Below, piece by piece: positions 50,958-58,594 of a DNA stretch of 64,000 nt (position 1 is the stretch's first letter; every line of letters begins with the position of its first letter). The notes under the pieces are model-generated. The model was not told the origin of the DNA. It ran no database searches and worked only from the letters and a program-made list of their open reading frames with translations. The DNA comes from Rhodoferax sp. (lineage in GTDB: Bacteria > Pseudomonadota > Gammaproteobacteria > Burkholderiales > Burkholderiaceae_C), in contig NZ_JAQTXM010000004.1 in assembly GCF_028688795.1 (NCBI RefSeq), positions 124,001 to 188,000 on the forward strand, given 5' to 3'. Position numbers and translations under genes: made by a program.

Positions 50958-52385
50958 ATGACGTTCAATCTCCAACCTGCATTTACCCAAATCCCATTTG
51001 TCAAAATCTCGTACAACATTGGTTGTATGCTTGACATTCCTACGGGTGTCTACGAAGTAGGCGTTCATGGAGAGAGCATTCTTAACGGAGGCCTGGGTGC
51101 CATTACTGGTGTGGTGGGCATCGGCAATAATTTCAAATCCACGATTATGCACTTCATGATGTTGTCCGCAATGTCAAGGTTTGCAAGAAGTACGGCCAAT
51201 ACCTACGACACTGAAATCAACATGTTGCAGTCTCGTCTGTCGCAACTCGCATGTGCAGTCAAGGACTTCTGTGGAGAAGATGTGATTGATAATGGGCGTT
51301 GGCAGATCACAGATAAAACCTTGTACTACGCCAACGAATGGTACGAAATCTGGAAAAAGTTCATTAAAGAAAAACGAGACAACCTTTCCAAGATCAGCAT
51401 CACCACTCCGTTTATTGATCGTGACGGTGTCACGCTGATGAAGGTGAGTGTTCCTACCTTCACAGAAATCGACAGCTTCAGTGAATTTGAAACTGAAGAC
51501 GTGGCAGCCATGCAGGCCAACAACGAGCTGGGTGATTCAGGTGCGCTCACACTGCACATAAAGCAAGGCCTGTCCAAGCTGCGTTTCTTGACGGATATCC
51601 CTAAGCTGATTGCTAACGGCAACAATCCCTTGCTGATGACTGCACACATCGGTAAAGAAATTCCCATGGATACCCGTGCTCCTGCAGTCAAGAAATTGCA
51701 GTACCTCAAGAACGGTGATAAGCTCAAGGGCGTGACTGATAAGTTCACCTTCCTCACCACCAACTGCTGGCAGTGCCAGAACGCTACACCGCTGATCAAT
51801 GACACCACTAAGGCTGCAGAGTATCCGCGCAATAGCGACGAGAATCAGCGCAAAGGTGACACCGACTTGTTCCTTGTTACGCTGGTGCAGCTTCGAAGCA
51901 AGACGGGCCCTACCGGCCTCATCATGCAAATTGTAGTGTCTCAACAAGAAGGCGTACTGCCGTCCTTGTCAGAGTTTCACTACTTGAAGACCATGGACCG
52001 TTATGGTTTCGGCGGAAACCGAGACAACTATTACATGGAACTTCTTCCTGAGGTGAAGCTTTCGCGCACCACAGTGCGTGGTAAGTTGGATCGTGATGCC
52101 AAGCTTCGACGTGCCATGAACATCAGTTCAGAAATGTGCCAGATGAAGATGCTGTGGAGCAGGCTACCGGAAGACCTGATCTGCACACCCAAGCAACTGT
52201 ATGATGACCTGATTGCTTTGGGCTATGATTGGGACACCTTGCTCAATACCCGTGGCTGGTGGACGGCTGATAACGACAATCACCCAATTCCTTTCCTTTC
52301 TACCATGGACCTTTTGAAGATGAGGAAGAAGGAATACATTCCATTCTGGTTCACAGAAGAACAACGCAGCAAACTCAAGCTGTAA
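50958..52385 (+). CDS. UvsX/RecA-like recombinase
   Basis: 475 residues, ATG with AGAAGGACCCTC upstream. The P-loop GIGNNFKST (54-62) lacks the usual Gly before Lys and has Phe instead, as in T4 UvsX (SFKS). TYDTEINML (about 83-91) is in the place of the UvsX/RecA strand carrying the catalytic Glu (YDSE). It would form filaments on single-stranded DNA for strand exchange. It is longer than T4 UvsX, with an unassigned C-terminal ~130 residues. Other RecA-fold ATPases cannot be excluded. Confidence 0.68.
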   Translation: MTFNLQPAFTQIPFVKISYNIGCMLDIPTGVYEVGVHGESILNGGLGAITGVVGIGNNFKSTIMHFMMLSAMSRFARSTANTYDTEINMLQSRLSQLACAVKDFCGEDVIDNGRWQITDKTLYYANEWYEIWKKFIKEKRDNLSKISITTPFIDRDGVTLMKVSVPTFTEIDSFSEFETEDVAAMQANNELGDSGALTLHIKQGLSKLRFLTDIPKLIANGNNPLLMTAHIGKEIPMDTRAPAVKKLQYLKNGDKLKGVTDKFTFLTTNCWQCQNATPLINDTTKAAEYPRNSDENQRKGDTDLFLVTLVQLRSKTGPTGLIMQIVVSQQEGVLPSLSEFHYLKTMDRYGFGGNRDNYYMELLPEVKLSRTTVRGKLDRDAKLRRAMNISSEMCQMKMLWSRLPEDLICTPKQLYDDLIALGYDWDTLLNTRGWWTADNDNHPIPFLSTMDLLKMRKKEYIPFWFTEEQRSKLKL

Positions 52386-52462
52386 TTTTTAATAGCCGAG
52401 CAATCCATTAGGTGTGTAAACCACACCTAATTCTTTAACAACATTAAGAACCGTTAGCCATT

Positions 52463-52789
52463 ATGCAGATCCTCACCCAAAACGTATTTCAAGAAGTTCG
52501 CCAACCTGGAGACATTGATCTGGTCGAACAAATCACTGCCATGCTTGTGCGCGAAGGACACCCTAATCCCACTGCTTGGCACGATCACCCGAACATTGTT
52601 CAAGCCAAACAAGCCGCGCCTAAGCTGCAGCGCTTCCTCATCAACCGTTACTGGCGAATGCGCTTGGGTCAATGCGAAAGCTCTACCGTCGCAGAGCGTT
52701 TCTGTTTGATCGAAGACGGTACAGATAAAGAATGGTTGTCCTTGTTTGATTCAGGTGTATTACCTGCCATTGTCAATTACGTCCTTTGA
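52463..52789 (+). CDS. Small hypothetical protein
   Basis: 108 residues, ATG start; no strong Shine-Dalgarno. Helical with WHDHPNIVQAKQAAPKLQRF. No recognised family. It is followed by a clamped hairpin and a candidate early promoter. Confidence 0.6.
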   Translation: MQILTQNVFQEVRQPGDIDLVEQITAMLVREGHPNPTAWHDHPNIVQAKQAAPKLQRFLINRYWRMRLGQCESSTVAERFCLIEDGTDKEWLSLFDSGVLPAIVNYVL

Positions 52790-52797
52790 ATAGCGCA

Positions 52798-52833
52798 GCA
52801 TAAAAGCTCTGGTACTTCCCAGAGCTTTTATGC
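52798..52833 (+). terminator. Hairpin, CAGCATAA-clamped
   Basis: The 15-bp stem GCATAAAAGCTCTGG and complement is followed by CGTCTAAAACTC, the same tail as after the 3725 hairpin. Confidence 0.82.
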
Positions 52834-52850
52834 CGTCTAAAACTCTAATG

Positions 52851-52872
52851 CAGATTTTTTCAATCACATATA
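52851..52872 (+). promoter_or_regulatory. Candidate early promoter, copy 3
   Basis: Identical 22-base element, then a variant leader (GACCTTCTACAAGTCTGTGG). The upstream 20 bases (GCCGTCTAAAACTCTAAT) also match those before copy 1, so the whole terminator-promoter junction is duplicated. Confidence 0.65.
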
Positions 52873-52925
52873 CTACTGGTGACCTTCTACAAGTCTGTGG
52901 AAGATAACCCTTTAGGAGAATTGAA

Positions 52926-53069
52926 ATGAAGGCAAAACTTTACGCTTGGGTGATGGTGATAAGCGGCATGGCTGCGGCCGTGACCGCCGAGTACAATTTG
53001 CCAGCAGCGCTTGCGCTGCTGGGCGTCGTCGCTTTCGCGCTGGTGAAAGCACTGAAGCACTGCGATTAA
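52926..53069 (+). CDS. Membrane microprotein (47 aa)
   Basis: 47 residues, ATG with TTTAGGAGAATTGAA upstream. Two hydrophobic segments (about 6-20 and 25-42, LPAALALLGVVAFALV) suggest a hairpin membrane protein with a basic cytoplasmic end. No family recognised. It lies first behind a candidate early promoter and contains a 10-bp perfect inverted repeat (53001-53022). Early membrane microproteins in phages often block superinfection or defence; that is only a suggestion. Confidence 0.65.
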   Translation: MKAKLYAWVMVISGMAAAVTAEYNLPAALALLGVVAFALVKALKHCD

Positions 53070-53085
53070 TCTCAGTGCACTGGAT

Positions 53086-53176
53086 CGCCTAGCCATAGGC
53101 GGTCTCTTTATAGGTTTCAGTCAGGAACCTATAAAGAGACAATGTCGTCTCGATTGATTTCCTTTGGAGTTTTATC
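53086..53176 (+). repeat. Duplicated intercistronic leader, copy 2
   Basis: Matches 50052-50141. In the 15-bp stem one G-C pair of copy 1 is an A-T pair here, so pairing is kept. The loops differ by one base. Confidence 0.85.
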
Positions 53177-53551
53177 ATGATCAACGCAATCTACAACAAA
53201 GTATTCAACAACGAAACGGCGCTGCGCCAGCAGCACCTCGAGCTGCGTGAGGTGGATCACCGGATCATCAGAAAGGTGATCGACAAGATCGGTAATGTAG
53301 GATTCTTTGATGGGTATTCCATCGAGGAATGGCAACTTATTGGTGAGGTCAGCTCCAGTAAGCTGGCAGAAGGCGAGTCTGCCCACCGTGAGGTCAGCAT
53401 GATTGCTGACCCGAAAAACCGAAGGGTTCTTTGCTGCGTGCCGCTTGATCTGCAGGATGCCACCCACCCTCTAGAGGTGTGGGCAATAATCGCTGACATC
53501 GTCGGCGAGGTGGCCTTACGCCACACTACTGTGGTTTACAGCAAGGATTAA
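53177..53551 (+). CDS. Small protein of a hairpin-rich early cluster
   Basis: 124 residues with the TTTGGAGTTTTATC initiation context. Helical N-terminus, alpha/beta remainder, no recognised family. Coding-region stems include 53255-53281 (7 bp), 53392-53411 (8 bp, TGAT loop), 53510-53524 and 53521-53534 (mutually exclusive). A 12-bp stem covering the stop codon follows. Confidence 0.68.
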   Translation: MINAIYNKVFNNETALRQQHLELREVDHRIIRKVIDKIGNVGFFDGYSIEEWQLIGEVSSSKLAEGESAHREVSMIADPKNRRVLCCVPLDLQDATHPLEVWAIIADIVGEVALRHTTVVYSKD

Positions 53552-53602
53552 TCCCCTTGCTGTAAATCCAAAAAGAAAGCTCCGGCTTTCTTTTTTTTTT
53601 TT
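53535..53602 (+). terminator. Double terminator
   Basis: The 12-bp stem TTTACAGCAAGG and complement spans the stop codon. The AAAGAAAGC-TCCG-GCTTTCTTT hairpin and a long T-run follow, as at 50852. Confidence 0.93.
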
Positions 53603-53655
53603 GTTTAATGGCCGTCCGCCCATGAAATGATTAGACCACACACAAAGGAACCGCT

Positions 53656-54324
53656 ATGGCAGGAAATCGCAAAGCTGCAGAAAAGCTAATACTGGATACT
53701 ATTGAGAAGATTTGTCCAGGAGGAGAGAACGCCCAACTCTATAAAGACTTGTTTGCCGGAATGGATGACAAAGCGTTCGAGACTTTCATCAATGACTTAG
53801 AGTCCGAAAAACAACGCCTGGCAATTATCGCTCCTAACTTTGGCAAGTCCAGGTTATCTACAGAGAGAAACTTAGCCATTGCTGAAGAGCTGGGACATAA
53901 CTTCTTCCAGCGTGTATGGATGCCTGCAAAGGGTGACAGACCCGCTTACCTCACGCCTATCCCTTATCTGGTGGTGGATCTTCCATTACGCCGACAAGCC
54001 CAGTTGTTGGATAAGAAAATCTCTATTCCTGAAGACAACAACTCTGTGGATGACTTCACTGGACAGCCCACAGGTAAATCAAAAGGCTCCAAGATATCGT
54101 ACCCTGAGGTGCAAGTCTTGGCTGCTTTGGGTCTCCAAGAGAACTTGGTAGAATTCATGAAGTACCGAGGTGGTGATGAAAAAGGATTTAATGCCATGAA
54201 CGTCACTATTGGACGAACGGGTGGCGTCAGTCTTAAAGCCATAGAGCCCTTCTCTGGTAAGGTCAAGAGCACACAATCTTTGAAGACAATGCTGACGGCA
54301 GCACATTTGAAAAATACTCTGTAA
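53656..54324 (+). CDS. Unknown protein with RpoB C-terminus-like pattern
   Basis: 222 residues, ATG with AAAGGAACCGCT upstream. No confident family. The second half has TPIPYLVVDLPLRRQAQLLD, a Gly/Lys loop, then ISYPEVQVLAALGLQENLVE. This follows the order of the bacterial RNA polymerase beta C-terminal clamp region (VGVMYMLKL ... GQRFGEMEVWALEAYGA). In phiKZ-like phages beta is split, so a detached fragment is imaginable, but the similarity is by eye and may be chance. Confidence 0.5.
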   Translation: MAGNRKAAEKLILDTIEKICPGGENAQLYKDLFAGMDDKAFETFINDLESEKQRLAIIAPNFGKSRLSTERNLAIAEELGHNFFQRVWMPAKGDRPAYLTPIPYLVVDLPLRRQAQLLDKKISIPEDNNSVDDFTGQPTGKSKGSKISYPEVQVLAALGLQENLVEFMKYRGGDEKGFNAMNVTIGRTGGVSLKAIEPFSGKVKSTQSLKTMLTAAHLKNTL

Positions 54325-54334
54325 GGAATTAAAA

Positions 54335-55228
54335 ATGTTTGAATTATTATTAATAAAGAAAACTGCAAATGCCGCAAGTGGTAAATTTGCTCTGTTTGCA
54401 GGAGGCTCTAACACTGTCTTGTTATCAGACAAGTATTACTACAGCAGCGATGCTTCTGCCAGCGGCAAGGCACTGCGCAGCAAGAAAATGGACTTAGCTG
54501 GCACGGGCAACGCAGACGTTGGACTATTCAGCGGCGGTTCTAGCGGTGTGACGAACGGCTATACGTCACATATAGAGAAATACAACTATGGTAGTGATAC
54601 CATCGCGCTCACGACCAACCTATCCAGAGTAAACTATCAGCACACTGCTGCGAGCAAATCTACAGTCGGATGTTTCTTTGGCGGGTACGACAATGCCAAT
54701 TACCTAGGACTCGCAATAACAGACAGGTACAATTACAGCGACAGCAGTCGTGTTTCTGGTGCGGCATTGATACAAAAGCGAACCCTGAGTTGCTCAATAG
54801 GAACATCGGAGTTTGCGGTTATTGTGGGTGGTTCTTACTCAGCCACTACTACTGAAAAATACAACTACGATAACAATACACGAATCGCGAGCGCTACATT
54901 GAGCCCTGGATCAAGTAGGGTGGCTAGTGCCAGTGGCGTTGAGGTTGGTATAATTGCAGCAGGTATTTCCACTTCTTCTAGGAAATACACTTTTGCAAGT
55001 GATGTGGTTGTAAGTGGTACGCAGCTCAATATCATCCGGTCGTATCTTGCGGCTACAAGCAATCCAGAAATCGGTTACTTTGGTGGCGGTTATGTGGGTG
55101 GTTCAGGATATCAGTACTCTGTAGAAAAATACCTATTCAGCAACGACACCGTTAGCATTGGTGGAAACTTAGTTAATTACAAGAGCGAACATGCCGCCAC
55201 TTCAACAACCCCGTCTTGGTCGAGTTAA
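54335..55228 (+). CDS. Kelch-like repeat (beta-propeller) protein, paralogue B
   Basis: 297 residues, ATG after AAGGAATTAAAA. It begins MFELL and reaches KFALFAGGSN, matching paralogue A on the other strand. About six blades of the form GhhxGG ... DKYxYxxD follow. It ends HAATSTTPSWSS, matching A's ending HFAAASSSPGW. The blade sequences themselves are strongly diverged, as if the ends are conserved for assembly and the propeller face varies. Likely virion-surface protein. Confidence 0.7.
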   Translation: MFELLLIKKTANAASGKFALFAGGSNTVLLSDKYYYSSDASASGKALRSKKMDLAGTGNADVGLFSGGSSGVTNGYTSHIEKYNYGSDTIALTTNLSRVNYQHTAASKSTVGCFFGGYDNANYLGLAITDRYNYSDSSRVSGAALIQKRTLSCSIGTSEFAVIVGGSYSATTTEKYNYDNNTRIASATLSPGSSRVASASGVEVGIIAAGISTSSRKYTFASDVVVSGTQLNIIRSYLAATSNPEIGYFGGGYVGGSGYQYSVEKYLFSNDTVSIGGNLVNYKSEHAATSTTPSWSS

Positions 55229-55281
55229 ACAATAAAGATCATCTTGGTCTATGGAATGTCCTCACTTACCAAGGAAGTACA

Positions 55282-55734
55282 GTGCTTATTCCTGACGCCC
55301 AAAAGCTACAGTCCCTCAACCCAAAAGACTACACCAATCGAGTGATCGTGGCGGGCTCTCGCGGTTATGACAACCGTGAAGAATTTCACCGCATGATGTG
55401 CGCTTACGTCAAGCGTTTTGATACGCCTATACTTTTTATCTCAGGAGTAGCTCCCAGTGGCGCAGATGACCTCATTATCCGCTGGTGCGCAAGGTTCAAG
55501 TATCCTTGTCTTCAAATGCCAGCAGATTGGGACTTAAACGGTAAAGCAGCAGGTTTTATCCGAAATGCAGAGATGGCAAAAATAGCATCTCATGTCTTGG
55601 CATTCTACGACGGTGAATCTAGAGGTACAGGACACATGATCGATTTGGCGATCAAAGACAAACTCCAGGTCAAAATACTGTACATCAAACAAGGAAAGAA
55701 AATCCACGATGAGCACCCAGACCAATACTGCTAA
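55282..55734 (+). CDS. SLOG-fold protein (DUF2493/YspA-like)
   Basis: 150 residues from GTG, with AAGGAAGTACA upstream. RVIVAGSRGYDNREEF (20-35) and FISGVAPSGADDL (52-64) form the Rossmann-like nucleotide-binding loops of the DUF2493/SLOG family. GFIRNAEM and AFYDGESRGTGHMID complete the pattern. Relatives bind nucleotide-derived ligands such as NAD or ADP-ribose compounds; the phage role is not established. It overlaps the next gene by 26 bases. Confidence 0.8.
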   Translation: MLIPDAQKLQSLNPKDYTNRVIVAGSRGYDNREEFHRMMCAYVKRFDTPILFISGVAPSGADDLIIRWCARFKYPCLQMPADWDLNGKAAGFIRNAEMAKIASHVLAFYDGESRGTGHMIDLAIKDKLQVKILYIKQGKKIHDEHPDQYC

Positions 55735-56464
55735 GATTTACATATCGCTAGACTGCTTGCTGGACATGAGGCAAGGTGCATTGGTTTTACTTGATTCCAA
55801 TTTGGCCTATGAGATCACTACATCCGAAGACTATTTCACTCGAGAAGAAGACAAGTTCACTTCTCCGAAATACGGCACACTGAGCAAAGAGTTGCTCGCA
55901 CGTTTGCTAAAGGATCGTGCCGATACAATCGTTGGCACTTCGTTAAGAACAAAGATGCACAGGTTTATTAAGGACCTGATTAAGCAACTTAAAGACCAAG
56001 CGCACAACACGCCCTACCACACGGCAATCGCAGTGGAAGTCAATACCCATCCCTGTCTGTTAGACAGTGCAGAATATGAAGAACTCAACAAGACGCTTCG
56101 TAAGCTGTTAGGGGAAGGCTTTCCAATCACACTCATCAAGAAATCAGAAGACCAGCTAACTTACCAGTATGTCAAAGACAACTACCGATGCATGGTCATG
56201 TACGACTATGTGAAGTGGATGAATCTTTATGACAAGGAAATAAAGAAAGCACCGCTCAAAGACACGTGCTTTTATGTGCCTAAGTTGTATTTTGGAAAAC
56301 CACCGACTGCTGAAGAACTGCAAGAGCTTGCTAGACACAACACAGATCCTTTTGCATTTATGTCGGAGGCCATGACACCACTCGTACCTATGCAATTCTT
56401 ACCGATTGCTTTGTATTGCGTAGACATTCCTATGAATCGTGACAGTTACTGCGCGATCACTTGA
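55709..56464 (+). CDS. Hypothetical protein
   Basis: 251 residues, ATG inside the end of the SLOG gene, with GAAAATCCACG upstream. Alpha/beta; the segment TAIAVEVNTHPCLLDSAEYEEL resembles a core strand-helix unit. No recognised motif. Probably co-translated with the SLOG protein. Confidence 0.6.
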   Translation: MSTQTNTAKIYISLDCLLDMRQGALVLLDSNLAYEITTSEDYFTREEDKFTSPKYGTLSKELLARLLKDRADTIVGTSLRTKMHRFIKDLIKQLKDQAHNTPYHTAIAVEVNTHPCLLDSAEYEELNKTLRKLLGEGFPITLIKKSEDQLTYQYVKDNYRCMVMYDYVKWMNLYDKEIKKAPLKDTCFYVPKLYFGKPPTAEELQELARHNTDPFAFMSEAMTPLVPMQFLPIALYCVDIPMNRDSYCAIT

Positions 56465-56503
56465 CAGCATAAAGCCCTGGGAAAATCCCAGGGCTTTATG
56501 CTG
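56465..56503. terminator. Bidirectional hairpin, CAGCATAA-clamped
   Basis: The 18-bp perfect stem CAGCATAAAGCCCTGGGA and complement with an AAA loop lies between convergent genes. Confidence 0.88.
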
Positions 56504-56537
56504 CTTATTGAATCTTGTACTTCAAACGTCCAGCTAA

Positions 56538-56981
56538 TCAAACCTCTTTAAATTGATCGTCCTCATCCGTCTCGATTATTCGAATGTTCCCATGTTTGCT
56601 CATGAAGCTCTCATAAGTCTCGTGAGCCGGACTGGCGTCCAGTTCGCCTTCAACCACATCAGGCACAGGAAGGTCTTCACGCAGCACAGGAATGGGGCGA
56701 TTCGGGTCGTATTGAGACTTTGTGTGCGCTTTCAAACGTGGGTCCATGAACATCATCGCGATGGTCTCCGCAGCAATCGCCTTGGCGTTGTTAGCGCCTT
56801 CCTCAGACTTCAGACGCTTGTTAGCCAAAGCCGCACGGTCCATGCCATCCAGCACAGCCAGCAGCGTCATTCGGTCTTTGTTGTCAGTAGGCAATTGTCC
56901 CTTGGTCATGTCCTCAGCCAGACGCATACGCATTTGTCGGGTATAATCAAGGTCCTTGTCGTCGGTATTCTCGGTACTCAT
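56538..56981 (-). CDS. Hypothetical protein
   Basis: 147 residues, start MSTENTDDKDLDYTRQM. Helical N-terminal two-thirds (about 10-85) with an acidic, probably disordered tail. The size and helical layout would fit a small terminase or a scaffold-type protein, but no motif supports either. It is divergent from the 57.1 kb gene. Confidence 0.55.
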   Translation of the reverse strand: MSTENTDDKDLDYTRQMRMRLAEDMTKGQLPTDNKDRMTLLAVLDGMDRAALANKRLKSEEGANNAKAIAAETIAMMFMDPRLKAHTKSQYDPNRPIPVLREDLPVPDVVEGELDASPAHETYESFMSKHGNIRIIETDEDDQFKEV

Positions 56982-57010
56982 GGTTTTTCTTTCTTGAGGG
57001 GGTAAAGATG

Positions 57011-57030
57011 TTTACAATCACATATTACAG
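57011..57030 (+). promoter_or_regulatory. Candidate early promoter, variant copy
   Basis: TTTACAATCACATATTACAG shares CAATCACATAT with the other copies and its CATATTAC is closest to the phiKZ early motif TATATTAC. A 6-bp hairpin ATTACA-GTTT-TGTAAT overlaps its 3' end. Confidence 0.5.
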
Positions 57031-57119
57031 TTTTGTAATAAGATAGTCATGCCATATCTCAAATTAAATCAAAGGAGCACACCTTATGTAGGAGATTCAC
57101 ATTCACTTGAAAGGAAGCT

Positions 57120-57614
57120 GTGTGGCTTAGAAAAAAATATACACAATGTGTCGTATGGTGGAACCGATTTCGCAAATCCAGCATGGCTGAGCGAGACATC
57201 ATTCTAGCCACACTGCACGCACTCGATCCAAACCTGTTTGCCAATTACACAGTCTCCAAAGGCTGCGTGTTTCCAATGCGGGTTTTGTACAAAGACTTAG
57301 AGACGTACAACAAACGACTCAGGCACGCTAACTATTTGCTGACTCACAAAGTAGCAGTAGCTAATGCATGGTGCCAATATACTTGGATCAATTCTTCACT
57401 GGAAGAACTGTGGTCCACGAGCAACAAAATTCGCTGCGACCCCGTCAAAACGGTTGCAGAGTTTAAAAGCCTCGCACTTACGTTCATCGACCAATACGAC
57501 CTCATCAAAGAGGCTCATATTGACACTGATGGACACAACGCTAGAATGTTAGCAACGTTCAGGACATCCATTGTCCTTCTTGCTGACAATCTTTTACACT
57601 TCACGCTATCATGA
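57120..57614 (+). CDS. Hypothetical protein
   Basis: 164 residues from GTG, with AAAGGAAGCT upstream. Basic Trp-rich N-terminus (WLRKKYTQCVVWWNRFRK), then a helical body. No family recognised. First gene after the variant early promoter; overlaps the next gene by four bases (ATGA). Unlike the other promoter-linked genes it has no obvious hairpins. Confidence 0.6.
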   Translation: MWLRKKYTQCVVWWNRFRKSSMAERDIILATLHALDPNLFANYTVSKGCVFPMRVLYKDLETYNKRLRHANYLLTHKVAVANAWCQYTWINSSLEELWSTSNKIRCDPVKTVAEFKSLALTFIDQYDLIKEAHIDTDGHNARMLATFRTSIVLLADNLLHFTLS

Positions 57615-58048
57615 CCACACCTCCTGGCAACGATAAAAAAGCGCTGCATCAAATTCTGGCCGCCACCTCCGGAAAAGGCGTTGAGCCTGTTCGAGGCATT
57701 GGAGGCGTCTTGGCATCGCTTTGGCGAAACATCCTGATTGAGATACCCATCAAGCCCATGCAGTTTGAGGTGCTCTTGAATGACTTCGTTGAGCAAGCCA
57801 AAAGAACAATTCCAGAGAACCGCGTATCCAAACACTTTACGCGAGGCAACTTGCGCAGAGAGTTCAGCAAGTCTACGATGACCTTCAAGGTCTTCATCAA
57901 AGCGATGCGGTTTTTGAAGATCAAACACATCACCATCAATGTGGAGCTCAAGCATTCCAGTGGTCGAAGGACTGTACACCAGACCGCTGTGGACCTAGGA
58001 GATGCATACTTGGATGACCTCATCGAAACCCCTACAGACGACGAATAA
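57611..58048 (+). CDS. Hypothetical protein
   Basis: 145 residues, ATGA overlap with the preceding stop. Helix-rich and basic in the middle (RVSKHFTRGNLRREFSKSTM), with a C-terminal beta hairpin and acidic tail. It could be a nucleic-acid-binding regulator, but no motif is recognised. Confidence 0.58.
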   Translation: MTTPPGNDKKALHQILAATSGKGVEPVRGIGGVLASLWRNILIEIPIKPMQFEVLLNDFVEQAKRTIPENRVSKHFTRGNLRREFSKSTMTFKVFIKAMRFLKIKHITINVELKHSSGRRTVHQTAVDLGDAYLDDLIETPTDDE

Positions 58049-58051
58049 CCC

Positions 58052-58579
58052 ATGACTACAGCCACACCACTGAGTAGTGATGAAATGGGCCAGCTGTTTA
58101 TTGTGCTCCGTGACGTTCAGGAGTTCATGCGCAGCGAGGCCGATAGTCAGACCAATGCTGCGATTGATGAATGGGTGCTCAACACAGTGCTGCTGAACAA
58201 GCCTGTGTATTCCATGCGCCCTGACTCCATCGTAGAGATCACAACCGGCATCTTTCTTAACGAGGCGGTTTCTGATTATGTTACAGAATTGGCATTTCGC
58301 TTATTCTCGACCTGGTCAGTAGGCGCAGATTCCTACGAACGACTGTGTGCCTCTTTGGCCTGCGGATTAGAGATGGACGCGTGTCAAACGGATCTGTGCC
58401 TGATACCCGCAGCAATCCGTGGCTCAATGCCAGTAACCGTATTTGGAAGCCTTGAAGAAGAAGGCAAAACCTACAGCTTGTCTTATGGCAAGAAAAAGAT
58501 CAAGACTTTTGATTTTCTGTGTGATAACCGACACATGGTAGTTTTCTTTTTGATCTACCTGACCAACAAACGCAATTAA
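58052..58579 (+). CDS. Hypothetical protein
   Basis: 175 residues, start three bases after the previous stop. Helical, Cys-containing middle (LACGLEMDACQTDLCLIP). A hydrophobic C-terminal stretch, MVVFFLIYLTN, is too short for a clear membrane helix. No family. Confidence 0.58.
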   Translation: MTTATPLSSDEMGQLFIVLRDVQEFMRSEADSQTNAAIDEWVLNTVLLNKPVYSMRPDSIVEITTGIFLNEAVSDYVTELAFRLFSTWSVGADSYERLCASLACGLEMDACQTDLCLIPAAIRGSMPVTVFGSLEEEGKTYSLSYGKKKIKTFDFLCDNRHMVVFFLIYLTNKRN

Positions 58580-58594
58580 CCCCAAGAGCTTATC

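Noticed and set aside
49507..53602. Repeated sequences between 49.5 and 53.6 kb as a CRISPR array or insertion sequence
   Set aside because: The repeats are long, only two copies, contain ribosome sites and genes, and there are no spacers, terminal repeats or transposase.
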